DNA of 64,000 bases from contig CAYLZD010000024.1 of the NCBI GenBank assembly GCA_964388275.1, positions 1 through 64,000 on the forward strand, given 5' to 3'. Under the pieces are notes generated by a model. That model was given only the letters and a program-made list of their open reading frames with translations. It was not told the DNA's origin and did no database searches. The position numbers and the translations under genes were made by a program. Positions within the stretch are counted from its first letter, which is position 1; the number at the start of each line of letters is the position of its first letter. Positions 6,609-16,315 of this stretch are shown piece by piece. Source of the stretch: JARYLZ01 sp964388275. Its GTDB lineage: Bacteria; Bacteroidota; Ignavibacteria; SZUA-365.

Positions 6609-8683
6609 TGAGTCAGCGCGACCGCGCACGAGCGCATTTCCCGAACACGCTTCCGGCGGCTGCGCTGCCGGCGACCGCGGTACTGGTCGCCGTAATCATG
6701 ACATTGTTGCCGGTTGAGCGAGCCGTGGCGCAAGGCGGGAGCGCTGTCGGAATATCAGGAGGGTACGACTTCGGAGTTCCACTCGGTTTCCAGCGCGATC
6801 CTTCGCGGATCTCCTGGTGCAATTGCCCCGGCACGGGAAGGTCCTCGAGTCACACGGCTTGGTTGGGCGCCCTCGCCTTCGATCCGGAGTTTTTCACCGG
6901 CGGATTCGGCGTATCCTTGCGCCTCAGTCTGGAATACAGCGCCGGAAGCTTCCGTTCCGACCAGTATATGACTCCGCCTTTCCTGGATCCCGACCGTAAT
7001 CGCATCGTATCGGCGCTGGCCCGTTTCGACGCGTCGGCGGACATTCTCTCGACGCGCATCGACGCGCTCGCGAGCATATCGCTGTCGGAGTTCGTGAGGC
7101 TCGAGGCGGGACCCTGGGCTCGTTTGAGGATAGCCGGACGCTTCGAGCAGTCCGAAAAAATTCTCACCCCTCCGAATACAAATTTTCCTGAAACCGGCCG
7201 ACCGCAACGCATCATGGCCGAAGGCGGTGTTCTTGCGGCGCCGGCTCTGACCGGCGGCGCCATGGCGGGGCTCCGCTTTACGTCTCCGCTCGGAGAGAAC
7301 CTGGCGCTATTCTGGGACATTCATTCATCCCTGGACGCGCGCGCGCTTGCACAGAATCTTTCGATTCGTTCATTTTCGATCGGCGCCGGTCTATCCCTGG
7401 CGTTCATCATGCCGACTGGATTTCGACCTGAGGAAACCGAAGAGACCATTCCTCAGCCGGTGATCGCCGAGGATCTCTCCCCCGCCGCCAATCCGAAATC
7501 CGTGGAAGCGAAAATCTCGCTGTACAGCGTCAATCCCGCGGGCGAGCGCATCCATTACGCTCTCGTGCAAGCGTCTCAGCATTACCACAGGCAGAGCGTC
7601 GCATTCACGCCTGACATTTTCTTTGAACGCAATTCGGCGCAGATACCGGGCCGCTACTCACAGATATCCAGAAGCGCACGTTTTTCCTTTTCGACTCGCC
7701 GGCTGATACGCCGCGACGCAATCGAGCATTACTATCAGATTCTAAATATTCTGGGAATGCGATTGAGCGAACAACCGGCGGCAGCGATAACCATCATCGG
7801 CTCCGCCTCGCCTGACGAACCCTCGGCTCTGGCCCGAGCCCGGGCGGAAGCGATCATGATATATCTGCGCACTATATGGGACATAAATCCCTCCAGAATG
7901 AAAATAGAGACCCGCGCGCCGAGAACTCAACACTATGTGCCGCCGGAGCAACTTCGCGCAGCGGAGATAGTTTCGCGCAATCCCGGCGTGCTCGAGCCTA
8001 TGGTGACCGACTGGATGGTCGAGTCATTCCGCACAACCCCGATCAATCTGGACCCGTTAGTCCGCAATCCAGAATCCATGCGGGATTGGACGATATCGAT
8101 AGCGCATAAAAACCGCGAAGTGGCAAGGTATTCGAGTTCGGACGAGGAGAACGAGCGCGAACTCGACATCGGATTTCTCATGCAGGGCGCAGACACCGCC
8201 GAAGCTCTCCCTCCGCTCATTGCATGGTTTTCCGTGGAGGATTCCAGCGGCGAGGTAACCACAGTGACGGACGCGCTCGATCTCGTTTTTTCTAGCGACT
8301 CGCTGGACGGAGCCCGCAGTGCTGACGTAAAGGTCACTACGACGCACGTGCTCCACACATCGACTCTCGCCGTCACCGGCGACCGGCCCCCTAACCGCGA
8401 TCTGATACGCGAGTTGGTTGCCCGGCTTTCCGACGGAGACCGGGTGACAATCAGGCCTGTAATCGAAATTTCCGGAGGGGCGATGATCACCGAGCAGCGC
8501 ATCCGCGACGGGATCCAGCGGCTGGCCAACGCGCTGTTGATAGAACTGGGCGCGAAGGATGTGCGAATCAGCCTCGAGCGCGGAGCCTCTCCCGGAGGGA
8601 AGGCCAGGGAATATCCCGAAAATGCCGTGTTTTCCGAATTGATCGAGTTGAGGATGGAGCGCGCGATCGGAAAGGTCCGCTGA
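6608..8683 (+). CDS. outer-membrane protein with OmpA-like domain
   Basis: This 691-residue exported protein has a signal peptide with a core around residues 20-36 and cleavage after VAQ. Residues about 45-270 show alternating short beta-strands and Gly-rich turns, like a small barrel or outer-membrane adhesion module, and contain an unusual WCNCPG pair of cysteines. An OmpA/MotB-like peptidoglycan-binding region follows at about 335-440 (ITIIGSASPDEPSALARARAEAI). A second, weaker OmpA-like segment lies near 590-670 (AVTGDRPPNRDLIRELV). The middle (about 440-590) has no clear family. It is coupled to the upstream lipoprotein by a TGATG overlap. A cell-envelope structural role is likely; the OmpA call rests on the conserved A-RA-A pattern. 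Confidence 0.72.
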   Translation: MSQRDRARAHFPNTLPAAALPATAVLVAVIMTLLPVERAVAQGGSAVGISGGYDFGVPLGFQRDPSRISWCNCPGTGRSSSHTAWLGALAFDPEFFTGGFGVSLRLSLEYSAGSFRSDQYMTPPFLDPDRNRIVSALARFDASADILSTRIDALASISLSEFVRLEAGPWARLRIAGRFEQSEKILTPPNTNFPETGRPQRIMAEGGVLAAPALTGGAMAGLRFTSPLGENLALFWDIHSSLDARALAQNLSIRSFSIGAGLSLAFIMPTGFRPEETEETIPQPVIAEDLSPAANPKSVEAKISLYSVNPAGERIHYALVQASQHYHRQSVAFTPDIFFERNSAQIPGRYSQISRSARFSFSTRRLIRRDAIEHYYQILNILGMRLSEQPAAAITIIGSASPDEPSALARARAEAIMIYLRTIWDINPSRMKIETRAPRTQHYVPPEQLRAAEIVSRNPGVLEPMVTDWMVESFRTTPINLDPLVRNPESMRDWTISIAHKNREVARYSSSDEENERELDIGFLMQGADTAEALPPLIAWFSVEDSSGEVTTVTDALDLVFSSDSLDGARSADVKVTTTHVLHTSTLAVTGDRPPNRDLIRELVARLSDGDRVTIRPVIEISGGAMITEQRIRDGIQRLANALLIELGAKDVRISLERGASPGGKAREYPENAVFSELIELRMERAIGKVR

Positions 8684-8957
8684 ACATCCGGTTCGAACAT
8701 GCTTCTTCCGACTCATTAATCCTCTCTCGGCGGTTGCTCCATGACCGCGCGCGACCGCGACCGGAGGATGCACACTGTCGCGCCGATTTCAGGAAGGACG
8801 GTTTTCCGACCGCCGGTTCGCGGACTTCATATCGGCCGCATTGATATCATACAGCGACGTCTGAAAACGAAGATTCCTTCGCGTGTCTGTGACGGAAAAT
8901 TCCGCTACTTTATCAACCGGGATATCGAGCCTCGTTCACACAACACCATAATCAACC

Positions 8958-11684
8958 ATGAAAAGAAATTTACTCCCGCTGTCCACCGCACTTTTCATTA
9001 TTGTCTCAACGGCCGTCTCCCAGACGATACCGAAACTGGAATTCGAAAAATACGAGCTGGCCAATGGTCTGGACGTGATACTGCGGATCGATAAACGAAT
9101 ACCTGCCGTCGGAGTGGTGCTGTGGTATCATGTCGGCGCGAAAAATGAAAGGCCGGGTCGCACGGGTTTCGCTCACCTGTTCGAGCACATGATGTTTCAG
9201 GGCTCGAAACACGTGAAGGGCGAGTACCTGAAACTCGTCACGGAAGCCGGCGGAAGAGCGAACGGTTCCACGACGGAGGACAGGACCAACTATTTCGAGA
9301 CTGTTCCCAAGGAGGCGCTGGAATACGCTTTGTGGCTGGAGTCGGACAGAATGGGATACCTGCTCGACGCCGTCACGAAGGAAAATCTGGAAAACCAGCG
9401 CAGTGTTGTGAAAAACGAGAAGAGGCAGGGCGACAACTCGCCGTACTCGGCCGTGCAGTATCTGATAGCGGATCATTTCTATCCCAAGGGACATCCGTAC
9501 GACCACACGGTGATCGGCTCGATGGAAGACCTGTCGGCCGCCTCGCTCGACGATATAAAGGACTTCTTCAAAACCTGGTATACGCCGAACAACTGCACCC
9601 TGGCCCTGGTCGGGGATTTCGATCCGGCCGAGGCCAAGCGACTCGTACGGAAATACTTCGGACCGATTCCGGCCGGTCCGCCTCTGTCGCGCCCGCGCGT
9701 CAACATCCCCGATCTCTCTTCAACTCGCATATTGACCGCAACGGACAACGTCCCGAACGCGCGCCTGTACCTCGTCTACCCGTCCGCTGAGATGTATTCG
9801 CCGGACGAGGCGCCGTTGGATCTCGCCGCGGCTCTGCTCGGCGCCGGGAAGTCCTCCATCCTGCACCGCAGGCTTGTCCGCGACTTGCAACTCGCATCGG
9901 ATGTGAGTGTCCGGAATTCCGCAAGCGAGATAAGCGGTGAATTCCACATCGTCGTCACCGCGAAGCCCGGGGCGTCCCTGAAAGAGATCCGTGAGGTGGT
10001 GGATCGCGAGCTGGCCGCTTTCGCAAAAAGCGGTCCAGACACGAAACAACTGTCCGCCGAGAAAGCCCGTATGGAATCCCGTTTTCTATCGAGTCTCGAG
10101 CGTCTCGGCGGCTTTGGAGGCGTCGGCGATCGCCTTTGCCGATACAACACCTTCCTGGGGGATCCGGATTACTTCCAGAAGGATTATCAACGTTTCGGAA
10201 ACGCGAGCGCGACGGACGTAAAACACGCGTTCGGCCGCTGGATCGACGGAGCCCATCGACTCGAGATCGAGGTGCATCCTGAAACCGCGAAACGACCCGA
10301 CGCGAAGGATTTCGACCGCGGCTCCGCGCCGGCCATATCCGAGGTGCAACCCATCCCGGCGCCGCGCATCGAGAAACGAATCCTCCCCAACGGTCTCGAA
10401 GTGATCGTCGCGGAACGCCGGGGATTGCCGGTCGTGTCCGCCGTTCTGCAGATACGCGAGTGCAATCTTCTCGAGGGACCGGACAAGGCGGGCGAAAGCG
10501 CCCTGACGGCCGAGATGCTCGACGAAGGGGCGGGGAAACGATCGGCCTTGGAGATTTCAGAGGATATTTCCGCTCTTGGAGCTTCCCTCTCGCTGGCCGG
10601 CGGCCGGCGCGGAGCGTCGGCATCGGTCATGAGCCCCAAGAAAAACCTCGACGCGGTTTTTTCCATTCTTTCCGATGTCGTCATGCGCCCGACATTTCCG
10701 GCAGCCGAATTCGAACGCGAACGCAAGCTCGCCGTTGACGGGCTGAAACGATCCAAGAGCAATCCGGACGCCACCGCGTCGAGAGTTTTCAACGCATTGA
10801 TTTTCGGCGCCGAGCATCCGCTCGGCATGCCCGGCATCGGTTCGGAAGCATCCCTGCGCGGACTCACGATCGATGACCTCCGCAGAAACCACGGCGCGTA
10901 TTGGAAGCCGAACAACGCCTCGCTGATTTTCGCGGGAGATATCGATATCGAGGAGGCTGTGCGGCTGGCAGACAAGCATTTGGGCGACTGGGTCAAAGGC
11001 GATGTCGCGGAGGGGAAAATGCCGGCGGCAGCGCCCCCATCTGAGCATGTGGTTTTCCTCGTCGATCGGCCGGCCGCTCCGCAGTCGCAACTCAGGATCG
11101 GATCTCTCGCCCCTCCGCGCTCCACACCCGACTACTTTGCTCTGCAGGTTATGAATATGCTGCTCGGAGGCAGTTTCTCTTCGAGAATCAACCTGAACCT
11201 CCGCGAAGACAAGGGATATACTTACGGCGCCCGCACTTCCATGGAGAACAGCCGCGAATACGGCGTGTGGACGGCCTCCACGGGGGTTCAGACTAAAGTC
11301 ACCAAAGCCGCGCTGCTCGAACTGCGCAAGGAGATCGAGGGAATATCGGGAAGCCGTCCGATCACCGAGGAGGAGATCGAAGGAATCCGCAACACGATGA
11401 CTAGGAGTTATTCACAGAATTTTGAAAGCAACAGCGCTTTGCTCGGCCGTCTGGCTTCCCTCGTCGCACTCGGATTGTCGTTCGACGAGCTGTCGGAATT
11501 CGTGCCTGCCGTCAAGGCGCAGACTCCCGCTACCGCCCTCGCGGCAGCCAAGGCACATATAGATTTTTCGAAATGCATCACCGTCGTCGTGGGCGACAGA
11601 GCCCTCATAGAAGAGGATCTGAAATCTCTCGGCTGGGGCAGGGTCGTGCTGGTGAACGAAGACGGCATCCCGGTCGTGAAATAG
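8958..11684 (+). CDS. M16 family zinc metallopeptidase, two-domain
   Basis: A signal peptide (residues 1-21) precedes two tandem M16 (insulinase/pitrilysin) domains in 908 residues. The first domain carries the inverted zinc motif HLFEH at residues 73-77, and the downstream acidic zinc ligand should lie in the ALWLESDRMG helix. The second domain (from about 475, ILPNGLEVIVAERRG) has ALTAEMLDEG at the equivalent place and lacks the histidines. It is therefore a non-catalytic partner, as usual for fused M16A/B proteins. The protein should act in the periplasm on peptides or unfolded segments. The 274-bp upstream gap holds a TACTTTAT element that could be a -7/-10 box. No obvious operon partner. 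Confidence 0.93.
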   Translation: MKRNLLPLSTALFIIVSTAVSQTIPKLEFEKYELANGLDVILRIDKRIPAVGVVLWYHVGAKNERPGRTGFAHLFEHMMFQGSKHVKGEYLKLVTEAGGRANGSTTEDRTNYFETVPKEALEYALWLESDRMGYLLDAVTKENLENQRSVVKNEKRQGDNSPYSAVQYLIADHFYPKGHPYDHTVIGSMEDLSAASLDDIKDFFKTWYTPNNCTLALVGDFDPAEAKRLVRKYFGPIPAGPPLSRPRVNIPDLSSTRILTATDNVPNARLYLVYPSAEMYSPDEAPLDLAAALLGAGKSSILHRRLVRDLQLASDVSVRNSASEISGEFHIVVTAKPGASLKEIREVVDRELAAFAKSGPDTKQLSAEKARMESRFLSSLERLGGFGGVGDRLCRYNTFLGDPDYFQKDYQRFGNASATDVKHAFGRWIDGAHRLEIEVHPETAKRPDAKDFDRGSAPAISEVQPIPAPRIEKRILPNGLEVIVAERRGLPVVSAVLQIRECNLLEGPDKAGESALTAEMLDEGAGKRSALEISEDISALGASLSLAGGRRGASASVMSPKKNLDAVFSILSDVVMRPTFPAAEFERERKLAVDGLKRSKSNPDATASRVFNALIFGAEHPLGMPGIGSEASLRGLTIDDLRRNHGAYWKPNNASLIFAGDIDIEEAVRLADKHLGDWVKGDVAEGKMPAAAPPSEHVVFLVDRPAAPQSQLRIGSLAPPRSTPDYFALQVMNMLLGGSFSSRINLNLREDKGYTYGARTSMENSREYGVWTASTGVQTKVTKAALLELRKEIEGISGSRPITEEEIEGIRNTMTRSYSQNFESNSALLGRLASLVALGLSFDELSEFVPAVKAQTPATALAAAKAHIDFSKCITVVVGDRALIEEDLKSLGWGRVVLVNEDGIPVVK

Positions 11685-11796
11685 CGATTTCTCCTCGACA
11701 GGATTTGTCCCCCGGCACTCGGCGGCCCCGTCGGTATCGGTTCGCATCCGACGCGGCGCGGTTCGCGCGCGTGCGTTATAAGCCTGATAACGGGGC

Positions 11797-13170
11797 TCAC
11801 GCCTGCGCCGGACCGGCGCTGGCGACAGAAGAGGCGGATCCGTCCACCCTCAGTACTTTCCCGAATATCCGGGCAAGTTCGCCCGTCAGCAATCGCCTGT
11901 CGAATTGCGCGATATAATCGGCGGGCGGGGCCGGCAAGGCGCGCTCGCGGAAAAGATCGAAGAGCTTCTCGATGTGTTCAGAGATCGCTTCGTCGTCATC
12001 CGGCGGACAGAAAAACGCCGCGCCGTGTTTCTCGAGTTCTCGCCGCGCCGCGCAGTCGGTCATGCAGGCGAGTATCGGTTTCCCGGCCGCGATGTACTCG
12101 TACAGTTTCCCCGTTGACGCGACGTCCATGCCCCGCGATTCTCCGATCGTCATCCAGAGCACATCCGCGAGCCGCGTCTCGCGAACGCATTGGGCATGCG
12201 GCATGTACCCCCGTACCTCGACGGAGTCATCGAGACCGAGAGAAGCGATGTGCTTCCTGTCCTCGTCCCTGAAAGCTCCCACGAACTCAGCCACGATTTT
12301 CCCGCCCGCCTCAGGCCGGCGCCGCAGAAACGACTGCAGCCCTGCGAGGAAGGCCCGCGGAGAACGGTCGAAGTAAAATGTCCCTGTGTGCGTTATCCGC
12401 ATCCTCGTGTCCGTCCGTTCCGGCAGTGAATCCGCGTAATCGGCGGGATCGAAACCTTGAGAAATTATCGTGACATCATGGTGGGATAGCGAACTCGACG
12501 AGTTCAGTATCAGTTCCTTCATCCTCCTGTTGATGGCGATGACATGATCCGCCCAGCGAAGCACGCTTTTCTCCATCCGATGGTGAAGCGCGCGATGCAG
12601 CGGCGTAGGATAGCTGTGCAGCGGATTCTCGAGCCAGGGATCGCGGTAATCCAGCACGAGAGGGATTCCGCTCAGTTTTTTCAAATCCCTGCCTATGAGA
12701 AAATCGGTGAACGGCGGCGCCGTGGCGAACACCACGTCGAAAGCGGCATTCCCATGCCCGGCCTTCGTGTTTTCAGCGCTGTTTCCCATTAGCAGCGCCG
12801 CGCCCCGGTGGACAGCTTTGCCTTTCCAACCGATCTTGTTGTCAGGCAGAAAAAACAGACTGCTGAGACGTGTGCTCGCCTGATAAACGCGCTTGGAGGG
12901 CATCTTGACAACGCCGGAACCCTTGAAAAAATGAAGCGGATCCAACGAGGGCGTCCGGATGATTTCGATTTCGAGATCTTCCAGCTCTGCAAGGAGGCTT
13001 TCATCCTTTGCGAAGTACCCCCTGTCCTCGACCGTCAGAACAGTCGGCTGCCACCCGAATTCCGGCAGATATTTGACGAATTTAAGAGTGCGTTGGACCC
13101 CGCTGAGGCCTAACGGAGGGAAATAGTACGCTATGACAAGAACGCGATTTACGCTGTTTTCAACACTCAT
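11797..13170 (-). CDS. glycosyltransferase family 4
   Basis: This 457-residue protein has a GT-B fold. The N-terminal domain opens with the nucleotide-fold strand RVLVIAYYFPPLGLSGVQR, whose GVQR loop binds the acceptor in this family. The C-terminal domain holds the donor-binding region TGKLYEYIAAGKPILACMTD (residues about 365-385), matching the E-x7-E-like GT4 signature. It probably adds a sugar to a surface polysaccharide, glycolipid or glycoprotein on the cytoplasmic side; the substrate is not evident. The ATG at 13170 is chosen because the Rossmann strand begins ten residues later. An in-frame GTG at 13191 has no advantage. The upstream gap to guaB contains three DnaA-box-like 9-mers. Confidence 0.88.
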   Translation of the reverse strand: MSVENSVNRVLVIAYYFPPLGLSGVQRTLKFVKYLPEFGWQPTVLTVEDRGYFAKDESLLAELEDLEIEIIRTPSLDPLHFFKGSGVVKMPSKRVYQASTRLSSLFFLPDNKIGWKGKAVHRGAALLMGNSAENTKAGHGNAAFDVVFATAPPFTDFLIGRDLKKLSGIPLVLDYRDPWLENPLHSYPTPLHRALHHRMEKSVLRWADHVIAINRRMKELILNSSSSLSHHDVTIISQGFDPADYADSLPERTDTRMRITHTGTFYFDRSPRAFLAGLQSFLRRRPEAGGKIVAEFVGAFRDEDRKHIASLGLDDSVEVRGYMPHAQCVRETRLADVLWMTIGESRGMDVASTGKLYEYIAAGKPILACMTDCAARRELEKHGAAFFCPPDDDEAISEHIEKLFDLFRERALPAPPADYIAQFDRRLLTGELARIFGKVLRVDGSASSVASAGPAQA

Positions 13171-13221
13171 TGCGCACCGTTGAGATGGCACGGCTTATGC
13201 TCGATTTCGCCTCCATCCGAA

Positions 13222-13378
13222 TGTGGATAACTCGTCGCAAATTGTGGATAATCCGGAAGATCCTATCGGATAAATGTGCAAATCTGCGAAAACGAGTGCA
13301 TTTTCTTCAGTTTCAAGTTCAAAATAGTATCTTTTCCTGTACTCGCGTAGAATTCACCTTCGGGTAGAATGTGAATAA
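13222..13378 (+). promoter_or_regulatory. cluster of three DnaA-box-like 9-mers
   Basis: TGTGGATAA occurs at 13222-13230 and 13243-13251, in the same orientation and 21 bp apart (two helical turns). TGTGAATAA occurs at 13370-13378. Their complements, TTATCCACA and TTATTCACA, match the canonical DnaA box and a common variant. The intervening sequence is AT-richer than the genome average seen here. The cluster fills the gap between guaB and the glycosyltransferase gene. It may be a replication-origin fragment, a DnaA-titration locus, or a DnaA-controlled promoter. Confidence 0.6.
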
Positions 13379-13385
13379 CTTTACG

Positions 13386-14861
13386 TTAAGGATGCCGCGA
13401 AACACGATAATTAGGGGCTTCCTGCGTGATAAAAATGTCGTGCGGGTGACTTTCATTCAGCCCGGCTGATGTGATCTGCATGAATTCCGCGTTGGTCTTC
13501 AATTCCTCTACGGTTGCAACGCCGCAATATCCCATCGCGGCCCGCAGTCCTCCGACCATCTGATACACCGTATCCTCCAGATTCCCGCGATATGGGACCA
13601 TCCCCTCGATTCCTTCAGGAACGAGTTTTGCAATATCCTCTTCGACATCCTGAAAATACCTGTCCTTGCTGCCCTGCTTCATTGCGCTCAGCGAGCCCAT
13701 TCCGCGATATATTTTGTAGGTGCGTCCTTCATAAAGGACTTTTTCGCCCGGACTTTCCTCGAGTCCTGCAAACAGACTGCCAATCATAACGGAATCAGCT
13801 CCCGCGGCCAACGCTTTGGGAATGTCTCCGGTCTGTTTGACCCCGCCGTCGGCGATCACCGGCACGTTGTACTTTGAAGCAGCGGCGACGCAGTCCATTA
13901 TGGCCGTTATCTGCGGCACTCCCACGCCGGTAACCACGCGGGTCGTGCAAATGGAACCGGGCCCGATGCCGACTTTCACGGCATCTGCGCCGGCCTTTAT
14001 CAAATCCTCGACCGCTTCGCCGGTCCCCACGTTGCCCGCGATGAATTGCGTGTTCGGAAAGCGCTTTTTCAATTTCTTGAGCATCTCGATGACGCCGTTC
14101 GAGTGACCGTGCGCCGTATCTATCACGAGGACGTCCACGTTCGCCCCAACAAGCGCCTCGGCGCGCTCTATCGTGTCGCTCGCGACGCCCACCGCGGCGC
14201 CGACGCGCAAGCGCCCGAGTTCGTCCTTGCAGGCGTTCGGGTGATGCTTCTTCTTCATTATGTCCTTGAACGTGATCAATCCGCGGAGTTTTCCCTTCTT
14301 GTCGACCACAGGCAGTTTTTCTATACGATGCTGCTGCAGGATCGTCTCCGCCTTCTCGAGGGTGGTGCCAACCGGCGCGGTGACGAGATTCTGTTCCGTC
14401 ATGATATCAGCCACGAGTATCGCCCTGTTCGGTTCAAAACGGAGATCGCGGTTGGTGAGTATGCCGACGAGACGGTTTTCGCCGTCCACAATCGGTATGC
14501 CGGATATGCTGTACTTGTCCATCAGATTCAATGCGTCGTCCACCGTCTTATCGGGAGTCAGCGTAATCGGATTGACGATCATGCCGCTTTCAGAACGTTT
14601 GACCTTGTCCGCCTCGTCGGCCTGTCTCTCGATGGACATGTTTTTGTGGAGTATGCCGATGCCCCCTTCGCGGGCTATGGCCACTCCCATTTCAAAGCCG
14701 GTGACGGTGTCCATCGCGGCGCTGACCAGCGGAATGTTGAGCGAGATGCCGGCCGTCAAGCGGGTGCGCACGTCCGTTTCACGCGGCAGAACCGAGCTTT
14801 TGCGCGGAAGGAGAAGCACGTCGTCGAAGGTGAGGCCTGTTCTGATGCTTAATTTTTTCAT
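13386..14861 (-). CDS. guaB: inosine-5'-monophosphate dehydrogenase
   Basis: This enzyme oxidises IMP to XMP with NAD, the committed step of GMP synthesis in the cytoplasm. The 491-residue length is normal. The TIM-barrel start ([14 protein letters not shown]), two CBS domains (about 95-205) and the catalytic loop [17 protein letters not shown] with the nucleophilic Cys near residue 305 are intact. So are the IMP-binding [20 protein letters not shown] and the flap segment [10 protein letters not shown]. The ATG at 14861 gives the standard N-terminus [10 protein letters not shown]. It lies 34 bp downstream of gcdH on the same strand, so the two may be co-transcribed although functionally unrelated. 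Confidence 0.98.
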   Translation of the reverse strand: MKKLSIRTGLTFDDVLLLPRKSSVLPRETDVRTRLTAGISLNIPLVSAAMDTVTGFEMGVAIAREGGIGILHKNMSIERQADEADKVKRSESGMIVNPITLTPDKTVDDALNLMDKYSISGIPIVDGENRLVGILTNRDLRFEPNRAILVADIMTEQNLVTAPVGTTLEKAETILQQHRIEKLPVVDKKGKLRGLITFKDIMKKKHHPNACKDELGRLRVGAAVGVASDTIERAEALVGANVDVLVIDTAHGHSNGVIEMLKKLKKRFPNTQFIAGNVGTGEAVEDLIKAGADAVKVGIGPGSICTTRVVTGVGVPQITAIMDCVAAASKYNVPVIADGGVKQTGDIPKALAAGADSVMIGSLFAGLEESPGEKVLYEGRTYKIYRGMGSLSAMKQGSKDRYFQDVEEDIAKLVPEGIEGMVPYRGNLEDTVYQMVGGLRAAMGYCGVATVEELKTNAEFMQITSAGLNESHPHDIFITQEAPNYRVSRHP

Positions 14862-14895
14862 GCGTTGTGATTGATTTTCGGGGTGAACTGCTCGC

Positions 14896-16068
14896 TCAGG
14901 AATAGGCGGCGAATCCGGTGATCGCTTCGCCGAGTATCAGAGTGTGTATGTCGTGCGTGCCTTCGTAAGTTTTAACCGATTCCAGGTTGTTCATATGCCT
15001 CATGACGGGATACTCGTCGGTTATTCCGCCGGCGCCCAGAATGTCGCGCGCCAGGCGAGCCACCGTCAAAGCCATGTCCACGTTGTTGCGCTTGGCCAGT
15101 GAAACCTGCGCATATGTGTTTTTATTCTCGTCTTTCATGCGTCCGAGACGCAGGCAGAGAAGCTGCCCCTTGGTGATTTCGGAAAGCATGTAAACAAGTT
15201 TCTCCTGCACCAGCTGAAACGCGCCTATCGGTTTTCCGAACTGCAGCCGCGTCTTCGCATGCCGGAGCGCGGCATGGAAACATGCCATGGCCGCTCCGAC
15301 GGCGCCCCAGGCGATTCCGTACCTGGCCTGCGTGAGACAAGACAGCGGCGCCTTGAGACCGCGCGCTTCCGGGAGCATGTTCGCCGACGGGATGCGGCAG
15401 TCCTGAAACACCAGTTCGGAAGTGACCGATGCTCGCAGGGAATGTTTTCCCTTGATCTCCGGGGCGCTGAAACCGGGCGCGCCCTTGTCCACGAGAAAGC
15501 CGCGAACCTCGCCGTCCGACTTCGCCCACACGAGTGCTACGTCGGCGATCGACCCGTTGGTGATCCACATCTTCGAGCCGTTCAGAATGTATTCGTTCCT
15601 ATCCCTCTCCGCGCGCGTGATCATGGCGCCGGGATCCGAGCCATGATCAGGTTCCGTGAGGCCGAAACAGCCTATTTTTTGCGCTGCGGCCAGACGCGGC
15701 AGCCACAATCGTTTCTGCTCCGGGCTCCCGTAACGGAAAATCGGATACATCACCAGCGCGCTCTGCACGGAGGCGAAGCTGCGCAAGCCGCTGTCGCCCC
15801 GCTCGAGTTCCTGCATCATCAGACCGTAGATAACATTGTTGGCGCCGGCGCAGCCGTACTCGACCGGCAGTGTCGCGCCCAGCACGCCGAGCGCGCCGAG
15901 TTCGGGCAGCAATTCGGCCGGGAAACGGCAATCCCTGTTCGCCTGCTCTATCAGCGGAAGGACGCTGCGATTGACGAAAGTGCGCACCGCGTCCCGAGCC
16001 ATCAGTTCTTCCTCGGACAGACAGTCATCGACGCGGTAAAAATCCGTCCCGGTGAAAATTTCGTCCAT
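14896..16068 (-). CDS. gcdH: glutaryl-CoA dehydrogenase
   Basis: This 390-residue flavoprotein of the acyl-CoA dehydrogenase fold oxidises and decarboxylates glutaryl-CoA to crotonyl-CoA in lysine/tryptophan degradation. The glutaryl-CoA subgroup is indicated by the [11 protein letters not shown] segment (the Arg that binds the substrate carboxylate), the FAD-binding [14 protein letters not shown], the [12 protein letters not shown] helix, and the catalytic-base motif [13 protein letters not shown] near the C-terminus. These match the known enzyme much better than generic short-chain dehydrogenases. No other lysine-degradation genes are nearby. An 18-bp inverted repeat lies in its 5' region and may be an operator. 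Confidence 0.92.
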   Translation of the reverse strand: MDEIFTGTDFYRVDDCLSEEELMARDAVRTFVNRSVLPLIEQANRDCRFPAELLPELGALGVLGATLPVEYGCAGANNVIYGLMMQELERGDSGLRSFASVQSALVMYPIFRYGSPEQKRLWLPRLAAAQKIGCFGLTEPDHGSDPGAMITRAERDRNEYILNGSKMWITNGSIADVALVWAKSDGEVRGFLVDKGAPGFSAPEIKGKHSLRASVTSELVFQDCRIPSANMLPEARGLKAPLSCLTQARYGIAWGAVGAAMACFHAALRHAKTRLQFGKPIGAFQLVQEKLVYMLSEITKGQLLCLRLGRMKDENKNTYAQVSLAKRNNVDMALTVARLARDILGAGGITDEYPVMRHMNNLESVKTYEGTHDIHTLILGEAITGFAAYS

Positions 16069-16108
16069 TAGTTGCGCCTCGTGAGGTGAACCCGAAAGAG
16101 CTTAATCT

Positions 16109-16126
16109 TCAATTTTAAGAAATTGA
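16109..16126. promoter_or_regulatory. inverted repeat upstream of gcdH
   Basis: TCAATTT-TAAG-AAATTGA is a perfect 7-bp palindromic pair, 41 bp upstream of the gcdH ATG, in the divergent spacer shared with the membrane sulfatase gene. The size and symmetry fit a dimeric repressor operator (for example TetR- or FadR-like). Regulation by such a factor is inference, and no regulator gene is adjacent. Confidence 0.4.
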
Positions 16127-16315
16127 CGGCTGTGAACCAAAAACGGATTGTTCCGGCGAAGGCGCGGTCCGGAGTATTGCCCGTGGAAGGCCGGGAATGG
16201 ATTGCGGAATCCGGCGTCTCGATCCGCGGTTTCACACGATTCCGACATGTTGGTTATCTTAGCGACGGTAACACCAGATACGAAAATCCGCTTCAATCCT
16301 GAAACCACACGCGTC

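Noticed and set aside
8685..8700. GGTTCGAAC as a tRNA T-loop
   Set aside because: There is no acceptor or anticodon arm around it; no tRNA cloverleaf was found in the window.
13222..13251. The two TGTGGATAA copies as a simple dyad operator
   Set aside because: They are direct, not inverted, copies and match the DnaA box exactly, so a DnaA-related role is more likely.
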